DNA of 64,000 nt. Source: Pseudomonas sp. DG56-2 (GTDB lineage Bacteria; Pseudomonadota; Gammaproteobacteria; Pseudomonadales; Pseudomonadaceae). The position numbers were made by a program, and so were the translations under genes. Under the pieces are notes generated by a model that saw only the letters and a list, made by a program, of their open reading frames with translations, ran no database searches and was not told the origin of the DNA. This document shows, in pieces, positions 29,308-38,582 of this stretch. The stretch is from NCBI RefSeq assembly GCF_004803755.1, contig NZ_CP032311.1:822501-886500 (forward strand), read 5' to 3'. Position 1 is the first letter of the stretch. Every line of letters starts with the position of its first letter.

Positions 29308-29532
29308 GGCATTAACCGTCGCAATACGCACCGGCGATTACCGATGTCGTAGGCGTCGAATAATGTAAGCAGAATTATTTGTTTTTGTATACATGAAATC
29401 ACACGTTGCGCTTGAGGCTATCCTCGCACGGCTGCCCGCCAGTGCGATGACGAGCCCGTCCGCGCAAGCGGCACAGGCTGCTGCGTAGCGGTGTAGACTC
29501 CCAGCAAAGACGTTGCTGAAGGCTTCATTACC

Positions 29533-30222
29533 GTGATCGATGCACAAGTGCTGTCTGACCTCAGCCTGACCCTGGGTTGGGGCGGCTATGTTGTATTGCT
29601 GCTGTGGGCGGTGGCGCGTACGGGCTGGGTGGAGCTGTTCACCGACAGCCGGCGCCAGCACTTGCTGTTCGGCGCGGTGTTCGCGTTGTTCGCGCTGTGG
29701 CTGGTGCGCCGCGATTTCGACAACGGCGTGTCGTATCACTTCATTGGCTTGACCGCTGTCACCTTGCTGCTGGATTGGCCGTTGGCGATTGTGGCCGGGC
29801 TGCTGGCCCAGGTCGGGCTCATTTTGATGGGCCGTCAGGACCTTGCCGCCATGGGTGTCAACGGCCTGTTGTTTATCGGCCTGCCGGTGCTGGTGACCGA
29901 GGTGTGCGCCATTCTGGTCGAGCGCGCGCAGCCGAAAAACCTCTTCGTGTACATCTTCTGTTCGGGATTTTTCGCCGCAGCCCTGGCGGCACTGCTGTGC
30001 CTGCTGATCGGGCTGGGCTTGCTATGGATCGACGGGCGCTTTGTGATGCCGGAGTGGATCGAAGACTTTATCGGCTATCTGTGGCTGATCATTTTTCCCG
30101 AAGCCTTTATCAACGGCATGGTGGTCAGCGCCCTGGTGGTGTTTTGCCCGGAGTGGCTGGAAACCTTCAACCGCACCCGCTACCTGCAAGCACCCTGGAA
30201 GGACGACGACCCCGGGCGTTGA
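29533..30222 (+). CDS. CbiM-like energy-coupling-factor permease / integral membrane protein
   Basis: 229-residue membrane protein with six to seven hydrophobic segments. The histidine-poor CbiM-like core includes GVNGLLFIGLPVLV and the ending PEAFINGMVVSALVVF, usual for the Pseudomonas CbiM-like family. Such proteins resemble the S component of cobalt/nickel ECF importers, but no ATPase or T component is nearby, so transport is unproven. The start is GTG at 29533. It is convergent with yacG. Confidence 0.8.
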   Translation: MIDAQVLSDLSLTLGWGGYVVLLLWAVARTGWVELFTDSRRQHLLFGAVFALFALWLVRRDFDNGVSYHFIGLTAVTLLLDWPLAIVAGLLAQVGLILMGRQDLAAMGVNGLLFIGLPVLVTEVCAILVERAQPKNLFVYIFCSGFFAAALAALLCLLIGLGLLWIDGRFVMPEWIEDFIGYLWLIIFPEAFINGMVVSALVVFCPEWLETFNRTRYLQAPWKDDDPGR

Positions 30223-30223
30223 A

Positions 30224-30430
30224 TCAGTGGTGGGCGCGGGGGTCGAGTTCGCCGGAAAACAGCTCATCTTCTGCCTCGGGGGCCACCGGGATTTTATGCT
30301 CTTCAGCCGCCCAGGCACCGAGATCGATCAGCTTGCAGCGATCGGAACAGAAGGGCCGGAATGTACTGGCGGCGTTCCATTCAACAGGGGCGCCACAGGT
30401 CGGGCATTCTACGGTCATCGGTTGGCTCAT
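30224..30430 (-). CDS. yacG: DNA gyrase inhibitor YacG
   Basis: 68-residue zinc protein with [10 protein letters not shown] and [12 protein letters not shown], the four cysteines of the YacG zinc finger. YacG binds GyrB and blocks DNA binding by gyrase. Its start overlaps the coaE stop by 4 bases (ATGA). Confidence 0.93.
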   Translation of the reverse strand: MSQPMTVECPTCGAPVEWNAASTFRPFCSDRCKLIDLGAWAAEEHKIPVAPEAEDELFSGELDPRAHH

Positions 30431-31050
30431 GCTTGGCCTCCTCGCAAAGTCAGGTAAAAGTTGTGCAGGCGGTCGACCTGCGAATGCAGCCAGGTCAGGT
30501 CGCGGTCGTTGACCAGCACATCGTGGGCGTGGCGCAGGCGCTCTTCGCGGCTGGCCTGGGCCTTGAGAATGGCCTGCACCTGCTCGGGGCTGGTTTGATC
30601 GCGCAACAGCGTGCGTTGAACTTGCAGCTCCTGCGGCGCATCGATCACCAACAAACGTTGGGTGCGCTGAAACTGCCCCGACTCCACCATCAGCGGCGAA
30701 ACGAACACCGCATAAGGCGACTCAGCCTTGGCCAGGTAACTGAAAATCTCCTGACCGATCAACGGATGCAGCAGGGCTTCCAGCCAGCGCCGTTGCTCCG
30801 GATCGCTGAAGATCAGTTGGCGCAGCGCCGCGCGATCGAGTTGCCCATCTTCCAGCAACACACCCGGGCCGAAGCGCTCGACAATACTGGCCAATGCCGG
30901 ACGCCCTGGCTCCACCACCCAGCGCGCAGCCTGATCGGCATCCACCAGGTGCACACCCAGTTCGACAAAGCGCTGGGCGGCAGCGCTCTTGCCGCTGCCG
31001 ATGCCGCCTGTGAGGCCAAGAATCCACGGAGTGAAAGCAGCGGTGGTCAT
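30427..31050 (-). CDS. coaE: dephospho-CoA kinase
   Basis: 207-residue P-loop kinase with Walker [15 protein letters not shown] near residue 12. It phosphorylates dephospho-CoA in the last step of CoA synthesis. The start [10 protein letters not shown] overlaps the pilD stop by one base (TGATG), and the end overlaps yacG. The pilD-coaE-yacG order is widely conserved. Confidence 0.95.
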   Translation of the reverse strand: MTTAAFTPWILGLTGGIGSGKSAAAQRFVELGVHLVDADQAARWVVEPGRPALASIVERFGPGVLLEDGQLDRAALRQLIFSDPEQRRWLEALLHPLIGQEIFSYLAKAESPYAVFVSPLMVESGQFQRTQRLLVIDAPQELQVQRTLLRDQTSPEQVQAILKAQASREERLRHAHDVLVNDRDLTWLHSQVDRLHNFYLTLRGGQA

Positions 31051-31919
31051 CACATTCCAAAGAGTTTCAGATAAGAAGTGGTTATTTGACCACCCCAGAG
31101 CAGTGCGATCCAGCCCGCGATGGCCAGATAAGGACCAAAGGGGATCGGCGTGCTGGCTTTCTCGCCTTTGAAACGCAGCATAATCAGCCCGATTACCGCG
31201 CCCAGCACCGACGACAGCAGCAGCGTAAGCGGCAAAATCTGCCAGCCGCCCCAGGCGCCGATCAGTGCCAGCAACTTGAAATCGCCATAGCCCATGCCTT
31301 CCTTGCCGGTGATGATCTTGAACAGCCAGAACACCGACCATAGGCTCAAGTAGCCCCCGACCGCACCCCACAAGGCATCTTCAAGCGGCACGAAAAGCTC
31401 GAACGCGTTAACGATCAGCCCAAGCCATAGCAGCGGCAGCACCAGAGCATCGGGCAACAGCCGGTGCTGCATGTCGATAAGGCTCATCGACAACAGCCCC
31501 CAACTGAACACCATCAATGCCAACGCGGCAATGCTCGCGCCCAGGTGCCAGGCGGCGAACACCGTCAACGCCGCACACAGCACCTCCACCAGCGGATAGC
31601 GAACACCGATGGCGCTTTGGCAACTGCTGCAGCGTCCGCGCAGCAGCAAATAACTCAGCAACGGAATATTTTCCCAAGCGCGAATGCGATGCCCGCAGTG
31701 CGGACAGTGAGAGGCGGGCAGAATCAGATCGTAGCGCTCGGCCGGTTCTTCGCTGGGCAAATCCAGCACCTCGCGTGCTTCCGCCTGCCATTGCTGTTGC
31801 AGCATGATCGGCAAGCGATGCACCAGCACATTGAGAAAGCTGCCGACAATCAGCCCCAGAACCAGGGCAAGGCACAGATAAAACAGCGGCTGGCTGGCCA
31901 GCGTATCCATCAAGTCCAT
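31050..31919 (-). CDS. pilD: prepilin peptidase / N-methyltransferase PilD
   Basis: 289-residue inner-membrane aspartic protease. The zinc-binding cysteines are Cys72/Cys75 (CPHC) and Cys97/Cys100 (CSSC), and the catalytic aspartates are Asp149 (SLIDMQ) and Asp213 (GYGDFK). It cuts prepilin leaders and methylates the new N-terminus, and would process PilA and all minor pilins of this window. It is 2 bases downstream of pilC. Confidence 0.96.
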   Translation of the reverse strand: MDLMDTLASQPLFYLCLALVLGLIVGSFLNVLVHRLPIMLQQQWQAEAREVLDLPSEEPAERYDLILPASHCPHCGHRIRAWENIPLLSYLLLRGRCSSCQSAIGVRYPLVEVLCAALTVFAAWHLGASIAALALMVFSWGLLSMSLIDMQHRLLPDALVLPLLWLGLIVNAFELFVPLEDALWGAVGGYLSLWSVFWLFKIITGKEGMGYGDFKLLALIGAWGGWQILPLTLLLSSVLGAVIGLIMLRFKGEKASTPIPFGPYLAIAGWIALLWGGQITTSYLKLFGM

Positions 31920-31921
31920 GT

Positions 31922-33130
31922 TCAGATCACACTACCCAACTGAAAGATTGGCAGGTACATGGCGATCACCAGGCTGCCCACCAGCACCCCGAGAATCAAC
32001 ACGATCATAGGTTCGAGCAGGCTGGCCAGGTTGTCGAGCGAGCGTTCGACCGCGCTTTCATAATGGCTGGCGACTCTGGCGAGCATATCGTCCAGCGTGC
32101 CGCCTGTCTCGCCAATGGCGCACATCTGTTGCATCAAGCGCGGAAACAAATCACTGCCCGCCATCGCCCGACTCAACGACTGCCCACCGGCCAGATGCTT
32201 GCGCAGGCGCAGCACCGCTTGCTCATACAATGGATTGCCACAGGCAGCGGCCACCGGCCCTAACGCCTCCACCAACGGCACCCCGGCGGCAAACGACGTC
32301 GACAGCGTGCGAGCAAAACGCGCTAATGCCGCGTTGCTCAACAACGCCCCCAGCACCGGCAGCTTCAGCGCCAAGCGCAAACAGCCAAGACGAAACCCCG
32401 GTTGCCGCCGATACGCCTGACGCAACCCCCATAGCCCGGCGACCGCAGACAGCAACAACCAACCCAGGTAACGCCCCAACCAGTCAGACAAGGCGATTAC
32501 ACCCCGCGTAAACGCCGGCAGCTCTGCACCAAAACCACTGAACATCGCCTGAAACTGCGGCACAACCTCCAGCAACAACAAGCTGGAAACCCCCAACCCC
32601 GTCAGCAGCACAATCAGCGGATAGGTCATGGCCTTTTTCAACCGAGCAGCCATAGCCTGGCGTTGCTCCTGCAAGCGGGCAACGTGTTCGAGCACGCTCT
32701 CCAGGCTGCCGGACTGCTCCCCGGTGGCCACCAGATTGCAGTACAGCGCATCGAAGTAACGAGGATGTTTGCGCAAGGCATCCGCCAGATTGGCGCCGGC
32801 GCCAATATCCGTTTTAAGCGCTGCTATCAGAGTGATCAGCGCCGCGTTACTGCTGCTTTGGGCGATCACCTCAAGCGCCTGCAACAGCGCCACACCCGAA
32901 CACATCAAACTGGCAAGCTGGCGACTGAACTGACACAACTCACCAGTACCCAATGTGCTACGCCTGCGCCAAAGCCTGGCATGCACCCGCTCGACCCTTA
33001 CCGGCCGAATACCGCGTTTACGTAACCCTGCGCGCAGCAGGGCAGGGCTGCGCTCGCGGCATTCACCGCTTATGCGCGCCCCTTGTGCCGTGGTGCCTTG
33101 CCAGTGGTAGCTATAGGTTTTTTCGGTCAT
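31922..33130 (-). CDS. pilC: type IV pilus inner-membrane platform protein PilC
   Basis: 402-residue GspF-family membrane protein with two homologous T2SF repeats and three membrane helices. Motifs are [10 protein letters not shown] near the N-terminus, [13 protein letters not shown] and [14 protein letters not shown]. The start at 33130 ([10 protein letters not shown]) follows GATG-rich DNA, with an upstream in-frame alternative at 33160. The assembly ATPase gene pilB, normally between pilA and pilC, is absent here. Confidence 0.95.
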   Translation of the reverse strand: MTEKTYSYHWQGTTAQGARISGECRERSPALLRAGLRKRGIRPVRVERVHARLWRRRSTLGTGELCQFSRQLASLMCSGVALLQALEVIAQSSSNAALITLIAALKTDIGAGANLADALRKHPRYFDALYCNLVATGEQSGSLESVLEHVARLQEQRQAMAARLKKAMTYPLIVLLTGLGVSSLLLLEVVPQFQAMFSGFGAELPAFTRGVIALSDWLGRYLGWLLLSAVAGLWGLRQAYRRQPGFRLGCLRLALKLPVLGALLSNAALARFARTLSTSFAAGVPLVEALGPVAAACGNPLYEQAVLRLRKHLAGGQSLSRAMAGSDLFPRLMQQMCAIGETGGTLDDMLARVASHYESAVERSLDNLASLLEPMIVLILGVLVGSLVIAMYLPIFQLGSVI

Positions 33131-33349
33131 CGCGACATCCTTGCTGCGTGGCCTGCACAAACCCCGAAACAGCTTCGAGACCGGTGCAGCGAGCAGAGCT
33201 GCCCGCTGCTCACTAGAGTAGTCGAGCCGGCATCAACGAATAACCGGCGCAGGGTGACAAAAGGTGTCTATTCGGGCCTACTGGCGCGTCTGTTGGTGGC
33301 CGGCCCTGAACGCCACCGACCGGAACTGAAATTGCGAGGAACAACGTCC

Positions 33350-33778
33350 ATGAAAGGGCAACGCGGCATTACCTTGATCGAACTGATGATCGTCGTAGCA
33401 ATCATCGGCATCCTGGCGACCATCGCCTTACCCATGTACACCAACCACCAGGTACGCACCAAAGCCACCGCTGCCCTGGTGGAAATCTCCGCCTTGAAAA
33501 CCCCCTTTGACGTGCGCATCAACCAAGGCAAAGACATCACCGACGTAACCGCCCTGGGCGGCCAGGCCACCACCAGCAACTGCGCCATCACCGCCACCGG
33601 CACCGCAGCCACCGGCGTGGGCAGCATCGTCTGCACCCTGGTCGACGCCCCGGCCACCGCCGCCGGCAAAACCCTCAGCCTGACCCGCTCGGCCGCGGGC
33701 TGGGCCTGCACCAGCACCCTGGAAGAAGACCTTGCCCCGGCTGGCTGCAAACCTGCAGAAAGCGCCGCACAGAAGTGA
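33350..33778 (+). CDS. pilA: type IV major pilin PilA
   Basis: 142-residue prepilin. Leader MKGQRG is cut before [17 protein letters not shown], with Glu5 present. The Ala/Thr-rich globular domain has four cysteines that could form two disulfides. GAGGA lies 9 bases before the ATG. It is divergent from pilC; in the 219 bases between them I find no clear -24/-12 (RpoN) site. Confidence 0.93.
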   Translation: MKGQRGITLIELMIVVAIIGILATIALPMYTNHQVRTKATAALVEISALKTPFDVRINQGKDITDVTALGGQATTSNCAITATGTAATGVGSIVCTLVDAPATAAGKTLSLTRSAAGWACTSTLEEDLAPAGCKPAESAAQK

Positions 33779-33841
33779 TCAATACCTGTTATTAAACAGT
33801 GAATTGCGCAAGCGACTCGGCAGTGGTAGCGTTGGTTCCAC

Positions 33842-33917
33842 GCCGGTGTAGCTCAGTTGGTAGAGCAGCGCACTCGTAACGCGAAGGTCGCAGGTTCGAT
33901 TCCTGTCTCCGGCACCA
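33842..33917 (+). tRNA. tRNA-Thr (CGT)
   Basis: 76 nt with encoded CCA. The anticodon loop CTCGTAA holds CGT. Acceptor arms GCCGGTG and CTCCGGC pair except for a T-T mismatch at position 6-67. It is the integration target of the prophage that starts directly downstream. Confidence 0.95.
33893..33917. other. likely prophage attachment site attL (tRNA-Thr 3' end)
   Basis: The integrase gene begins 165 bases after the tRNA 3' end and reads away from it, the standard arrangement for a tRNA-targeting P4-type integrase. The core should be the T-arm to CCA part of the tRNA. The matching attR would lie past 64000 and cannot be checked here, so the exact core is inferred. Confidence 0.6.
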
Positions 33918-33961
33918 TGTACATTTCCGGGAAGGCCCAGCAGGTTCCGGAAACCCCATAG

Positions 33962-33984
33962 AAACCGCCACTTGGCGGTTTTCT
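33962..33984 (+). terminator. terminator between tRNA-Thr and integrase
   Basis: AACCGCCA CT TGGCGGTT followed by TTCTTTT: a clear intrinsic terminator shielding the integrase from tRNA or pilA readthrough. Confidence 0.8.
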
Positions 33985-33992
33985 TTTGTCCG

Positions 33993-34039
33993 GTATATTC
34001 CGAATTCTTCCGGTACATTCCATTCTTTTTTAGTACATT
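33993..34039 (+). repeat. three GTAYATT repeats at 20-bp intervals upstream of integrase
   Basis: GTATATT at 33993 and GTACATT at 34013 and 34033 stand exactly 20 bp apart; the first two share TCCGGTAYATTCC. A fourth copy is at 33919, and an inverted one (read GTACATC on the other strand) at 34072-34078. Position and phasing suggest arm-type integrase sites or operators. Confidence 0.6.
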
Positions 34040-34081
34040 ACGCAGCACATCCTAGATTCGAGTGCTCAGGTGATGTACTAA

Positions 34082-35290
34082 ATGCCTATCACAGACACAG
34101 CGGCCAGGCAGGCCAAGCCCAAAGAAAAGCCATACACGCTCAAGGACGGGGACGGCCTGTTCCTGTACATCGCCGAAGGCGGTACCAAGTCTTGGCACTT
34201 CCGGTTCAGCTGGCACGGGAAGCAGGCGCGCATATCGCTGGGCACCTATCCAGAGATAGGCTTGCGGGATGCGCGGGAGCGCCGAGACGAGGCAAGGTCG
34301 CTGGTGGCCAAGGGGATTGACCCGCGCACCGAGCGCCGGCAAGCGAAGGCAGAAGCGGCAGTACATCAGGAAAATACCTTTGAGGCGGTGGCCAACCGCT
34401 GGCATGAGTTCAAGTTGCCGCGCTGGTCCGCAGCCCGCAAGGGCGCTGCAGTGCAGGCGCGCTTCTACCTGGACAAGGACCTGATCCCCGAGCTGGGCAA
34501 GACGCCTATTGCCCAGGTGAAGCGCGGCGATGTACTAGCGGCCATGCGCAGGGTCGAACGCCGCGGCGCCCTGAACTCTGCCCGCAAGTGCCGGTCCTGG
34601 CTCAACGAGATATTCCGGTACGGGATGGCCGAGGGTTTACTCGACATGAACCCAGCGGCTGACCTGGACATCGTGGCCCAGCCTGAACCACCAGTTCAGC
34701 ACAACCCATACCTGCGGCGGGATGAACTGAAAGAGTTCTTGATCGTGCTGCGCGACTTCAAGTGCGCCGAGTACGTTCGGAGCGCCATCCGGCTGCTGTT
34801 ACTGACCGGCGTCCGGACAATAGAGCTCCGGAGCGCAACAGTTGATCAGTTCGACTTCGAGGATGGGCTGTGGTCAATCCCTGCCGGGATCGTCAAGCAG
34901 TTGCAAAAGAGGGTTCGAACGAAAAGCGGGGAGATTCCACCGTACCTGGTCCCGCTGTCGCGGCAGGCCGTGGAAGAAGCAAAGCGTGTGCACCAGCTGA
35001 CTGGCCGATATCGGCTGCTTATCGCGGGTCGCAATGACCCGCGCAAGCCGATAAGTGATGGCACTGTCAATTCAGCCGTTTCACGGATGGGGTACAAGGG
35101 GAGGCTTACCGGCCACGGAATCCGTGGAACGATCTCTACCGCCTTGAATGAGATGGGATACAACGAGAAGTGGATCGATGCTCAGCTCTCGCACATTGGC
35201 GATTCGTACAACCATGCTGAGTTCGTGGAGCAGCGCAGGGTGATGATGCAGGAATGGGCCGACTACCTGGACAGCCTGATGGTGGACTAG
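34082..35290 (+). CDS. int: P4-type tyrosine integrase
   Basis: 402-residue phage integrase. It has the N-terminal DUF4102 domain (TDTAARQAKPKEKPYTLKDG), a SAM-like core-binding domain (about 100-200), and a catalytic domain with Arg near 245 (TGVRTIELR), HGIRG near 346 and the nucleophile Tyr near 376 in SYNHAEF. The gap between the LSH motif and the tyrosine is a few residues shorter than I expect for P4 integrases. It would recombine attP with the tRNA-Thr end and overlaps the convergent AlpA-like gene by 4 bases. Confidence 0.95.
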   Translation: MPITDTAARQAKPKEKPYTLKDGDGLFLYIAEGGTKSWHFRFSWHGKQARISLGTYPEIGLRDARERRDEARSLVAKGIDPRTERRQAKAEAAVHQENTFEAVANRWHEFKLPRWSAARKGAAVQARFYLDKDLIPELGKTPIAQVKRGDVLAAMRRVERRGALNSARKCRSWLNEIFRYGMAEGLLDMNPAADLDIVAQPEPPVQHNPYLRRDELKEFLIVLRDFKCAEYVRSAIRLLLLTGVRTIELRSATVDQFDFEDGLWSIPAGIVKQLQKRVRTKSGEIPPYLVPLSRQAVEEAKRVHQLTGRYRLLIAGRNDPRKPISDGTVNSAVSRMGYKGRLTGHGIRGTISTALNEMGYNEKWIDAQLSHIGDSYNHAEFVEQRRVMMQEWADYLDSLMVD

Positions 35291-35499
35291 CCAGGGCGGG
35301 AAGCGCTGATGCGCTCCTTGACCCAGGCTTGCACCTCGGACTTGATCCAGGCCACAGCCTTGGGCCCCAGCTTCACCTGCCCTGGAAACTCCTTGGCCAG
35401 CATCCGCTCATAGATGGTGCTGGTGCCAAGGCCGGTGATGCGTCGAACCTCAGCGATCTTGATGAACTCAACGTCATCCGGGATTTTTGCAGCGTTCAT
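35287..35499 (-). CDS. AlpA-like phage regulator / excisionase candidate
   Basis: 70-residue winged-helix protein: IKIAEVRRITGLGTSTIYERM is a MerR/AlpA-type recognition helix region, followed by AWIKSEVQAWVKERI. AlpA of CP4-57 activates int; related small proteins serve as excisionases. GAGG precedes the start at MNAAKIPDD. It ends the leftward operon next to int. Confidence 0.8.
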   Translation of the reverse strand: MNAAKIPDDVEFIKIAEVRRITGLGTSTIYERMLAKEFPGQVKLGPKAVAWIKSEVQAWVKERISASRPG

Positions 35500-35509
35500 A
35501 GGTGACCTC

Positions 35510-35719
35510 TCAGAAGATGTAACGGATGTGGTTGGTGTTGGTGCGTGGCAGCCTGGCCAGCACCGGCCCTTCGCTGAACTGCTCGCCAGCAGGTGGTGGG
35601 TGTTGTTCATCGGCCTGCGTGATTCGTTGGTTTGTGGCGTAGATGGTGAGGACTACGCCGATGAGGAAGGCAAAGGCTGCCGCTGTGAGACAGGCCCAGA
35701 AGACGGCAATTGGTTTCAT
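35510..35719 (-). CDS. small phage membrane protein
   Basis: 69 residues, starting MKPIAVFWACLTAAAFAFL, one N-terminal membrane helix followed by a polar, proline-rich tail (HPPPAGEQ). GAGG upstream. No known domain. Member of the leftward prophage operon. Confidence 0.6.
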   Translation of the reverse strand: MKPIAVFWACLTAAAFAFLIGVVLTIYATNQRITQADEQHPPPAGEQFSEGPVLARLPRTNTNHIRYIF

Positions 35720-35729
35720 GGGTAAGGCC

Positions 35730-36566
35730 TCAGTAAGGAACGCATTTGCTGCAGGCTCCGGTCCATCCCGGTGTTCCGCAACTTGAGCAAGGTTCGGTTT
35801 CCGGCGTACCGCGCTCTTCCGGACGGATTTCAAGGTCTGGCAGCAGCATGGCCAGCGCCTTCTGGTAGTTCGGGTTATCGGCCAGCATTTTGGTCACGCT
35901 GTCGCAATCGCTGCCAAGTGCAGTGATCCTGTCGTACCCGGCCTGCACAACCGTCCGGTAGTCGTAGACCATGGATTGCAGAAGCTCACGTGCGCGGTCG
36001 AGCTCTTCATCCCGCGCCGTAAGGTCGGCCTGCAGATGGACGCAGATGGCGCGCATCCGGTCGAAACGCTGCTTGATCACGTCGGCCAGGTGCTTGCCAA
36101 GTTCTTCAGCCTTCGCCCCTTTCCGGGCCCATTGGCTCTTGTCGACCCACTCGTTGAAGGCCGCCTGCAGCTGGTCGCGCTCTGCGCGCATCCTGCCCAT
36201 GACTTCAAGCCGATCGGCATCGACGTCAAGCCATTGCCGCAGATTGCTTCGGAGCTGTTCAACCTCTCCAGGATCGGCGTGGGTGTAGAGCGGGCCAAGT
36301 TTTGCGATTTCATCGAGGCAGGCGTTCCAGCCGTCTGCCTTGGCATCCGTATGAGATAGACCCTGATGCACATGGCTCTTGCGCTCAGGCAGCGCCACCG
36401 GCTCGCCCTGGTGCTGGGCGGCTGGCTGGGAGATAAGGGTGCGCAGCAGGTCGGCGACAACTGGGTCTACCGGCATAGGCTTGCCATCTGCGTGCTGGAT
36501 CGCGTCAGCCATGGTCTTCAGCCATTCACGTTGATTATCGCTGACGATCTGTTCGGTGTTGCTCAT
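35730..36566 (-). CDS. hypothetical phage protein with C-terminal zinc knuckle
   Basis: 278 residues, largely helical. The middle (about 90-200) is rich in heptad-like Leu/Arg/Glu (EVEQLRSNLRQWLDV, RMRAERDQLQAAF), suggesting a coiled coil. The C-terminus has CSSCGTPGWTGACSKC, four cysteines of a likely zinc knuckle. No recognised family. The start overlaps the next upstream gene by 4 bases. Confidence 0.7.
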   Translation of the reverse strand: MSNTEQIVSDNQREWLKTMADAIQHADGKPMPVDPVVADLLRTLISQPAAQHQGEPVALPERKSHVHQGLSHTDAKADGWNACLDEIAKLGPLYTHADPGEVEQLRSNLRQWLDVDADRLEVMGRMRAERDQLQAAFNEWVDKSQWARKGAKAEELGKHLADVIKQRFDRMRAICVHLQADLTARDEELDRARELLQSMVYDYRTVVQAGYDRITALGSDCDSVTKMLADNPNYQKALAMLLPDLEIRPEERGTPETEPCSSCGTPGWTGACSKCVPY

Positions 36567-36730
36567 GCTCGTCTCTCCGCTTGATGTTTGGCCTGTCGTT
36601 TCTTCGAGCAGGCACGGTGGTTACCGCATGAGCGATGCCGGCCGCAGTACTCGCAGGTCGGGTTCAGCTCAAGGAAGGGCATTGGCGCGCCAGGGCGGCG
36701 CACCTCGGTGGTTCGGTAAAGGGCGGTCAT
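36563..36730 (-). CDS. small zinc-finger-like phage protein
   Basis: 55-residue basic protein, MTALYRTTEVRRPG, with CEYCGRHRSCGNHRAC, a compact Cys/His cluster. It is translationally coupled to both neighbours (ATGA at 36727-36730, 4-base overlap at 36563), which supports it as a real gene. Confidence 0.65.
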   Translation of the reverse strand: MTALYRTTEVRRPGAPMPFLELNPTCEYCGRHRSCGNHRACSKKRQAKHQAERRA

Positions 36731-38538
36731 GCGGCCTCCGCCTGCTGCTCGGCAACTTTCCACGGATCGTTGGCCCTGGCCAGCGCTGCCATCGGCGGCG
36801 GACTGACGCTGTTGCCGCACATATGCACCTGCTCGGTCTTGGTGAACGGCTTGCCGTCGGCGCCCTTGTCGATGATGTAGTCGGCCGGGAAGCCCTGGGC
36901 CCGGTACAGCTCGTGCGGCTGCAGCATGCGCAGGCAGATATCAACGATCACATACGGCGTGCCTTTGACGTGGACGGTCACCAGAGCGAGACGGTCCTTG
37001 GTGGTGATCGTGGGTGAAGGCTGGTCGGCACCGCTGACGTTCTCGGCCCCGTAGTAGCTGATCAGGAATGCCGCGACGCGCAGAGCGCCTGCCTGATGCT
37101 CGGGAGATAGCTTCAGCTCAACCAACGAACTCTTTCCTCCACCACCAGCAGTCACCGTTGGCGCTGGTTCATCGAGCTGCTGTCCAACGCTGGCGCCAAA
37201 TGAGCGTTCCATGAAGGCGGTTATCAACCCGTGATGGGTGCCGCCAGCGCTGATGGTGTGGAGTGGGAGGCCCAGGTCCCGCGCATCGCAGTTTCCGCGC
37301 AGGTGAACCAGGTTCGCGCTGACCAGTTGTTGCTGGCTGCCGGTATTGGTGACCGTGGTCATGGGTTCGTCCATGCCCTTTGCATGAGTAGTATTGAACC
37401 CACCATTGGCTTGGGCCATAAATGCGGTGGCTACGGCGCGATGGCTTTGGGTCATTAGGGTGCCGATAGGCTGATCAGATGGTACTGGCTTGCCGGCATA
37501 CATCGGACCGCCAGCCCCGACCATAATCGGGCTTGCCATGGCGAATGATCCGCCTCGAGGCCATGAGGTGACAGTTCGAAGCGGCTCATACGCGGACTGC
37601 ACACTTTCCCCGGACCAGTTCGCGATCGGCACGATGAAAGGTTGCGGGTTATCGAGGACGAACTTCTTCATTCCCTTGGCTACCCGGCGAAGGGTGGCCG
37701 CGGCCAGGTCCTTTTTCCTGCCGAAGATGCTTTTGCTCGGCACGGTCCAGTCGATGCACTCCGCGGCAGTCCGCCACTTCTGCTGACCCTTGGTAGGCTT
37801 CTGCGCGTGGGTTGGCTCGGGCCAGACGATTGGCTGGCCATCGCAACGGGCGATCATGAACAGCCGTTCCCGGCTGGTCGGTGCACCGAAGTCGCAGGCC
37901 TTGATGATGCGCCATTCGACTTGGTAACCCATCCCTTCGAGCAGTTGCACAAAGCGGCGCCAGGTGATGCCGCGGCGCTTTGGGTTTGGTATCAGGAATT
38001 GCTGGTTCACGGGGACGTACTCGCCGGGCGCAGCTACGGTTCCGTCCAGCTTCATCACGCGGCCGGTAACTTTGTCGCGCTTAGCAACCAGTGGGCCCCA
38101 TTGCAGGATCTGCTTCACGTTTTCCAGGCTGATCACCCGGGGCTTCTTCTTGCCTCCCCACTTCAAGCCGATCCAAGACAGGTTGCGGATCTCGCGCTTG
38201 CGTGGCTGACCGCCTGCGGCCTGACTGTGATGAGTGCAATCCGGGCTCATGTGAAACCAGCCTACAGGGCGGCTGCCGCATTCTTCGTCAGGATCACCCT
38301 CGAACACATCGGTGGTGTAGTGCCGGGCGTGCGGGTGATTGGCGGTGTGCATGCTGATCGCCGCCGGGTTGTGGTTCTTGGCCACCGTCACCGGGCGACC
38401 CAGGCCCATCTCAAGGCCGGTACCGGCGCCGCCACCACCGCAGAAGAAGTCGACCACGATCTCGTCATCTTGCGGGTCGAGGCCCAGGCCGTACTGGGTT
38501 TTGAAATCGAAAGTGGGTTTTTTCTGAAATGCAGACAT
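36727..38538 (-). CDS. DNA (cytosine-5-)methyltransferase
   Basis: 603-residue C5-methyltransferase. Motif I is VDFFCGGGGAGTGLE (about 29-43), motif VI is SLENV, and motif VIII is GAPTSRERLF. Motif IV reads SPDC with Cys101 as the expected nucleophile, rather than the usual PPC. A long variable part (about 290-480) holds the target-recognition region. No cognate restriction enzyme is next to it, so it probably protects or marks phage DNA. Confidence 0.9.
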   Translation of the reverse strand: MSAFQKKPTFDFKTQYGLGLDPQDDEIVVDFFCGGGGAGTGLEMGLGRPVTVAKNHNPAAISMHTANHPHARHYTTDVFEGDPDEECGSRPVGWFHMSPDCTHHSQAAGGQPRKREIRNLSWIGLKWGGKKKPRVISLENVKQILQWGPLVAKRDKVTGRVMKLDGTVAAPGEYVPVNQQFLIPNPKRRGITWRRFVQLLEGMGYQVEWRIIKACDFGAPTSRERLFMIARCDGQPIVWPEPTHAQKPTKGQQKWRTAAECIDWTVPSKSIFGRKKDLAAATLRRVAKGMKKFVLDNPQPFIVPIANWSGESVQSAYEPLRTVTSWPRGGSFAMASPIMVGAGGPMYAGKPVPSDQPIGTLMTQSHRAVATAFMAQANGGFNTTHAKGMDEPMTTVTNTGSQQQLVSANLVHLRGNCDARDLGLPLHTISAGGTHHGLITAFMERSFGASVGQQLDEPAPTVTAGGGGKSSLVELKLSPEHQAGALRVAAFLISYYGAENVSGADQPSPTITTKDRLALVTVHVKGTPYVIVDICLRMLQPHELYRAQGFPADYIIDKGADGKPFTKTEQVHMCGNSVSPPPMAALARANDPWKVAEQQAEAA

Positions 38539-38582
38539 GGGCGTTCCTCGCCGAGGGCGGCGTGATTCATTGGCGTTGAGGG

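Noticed and set aside
33131..33349. RpoN (-24/-12) promoter expected for pilA
   Set aside because: No GG-N10-GC element with good flanks was found by eye.
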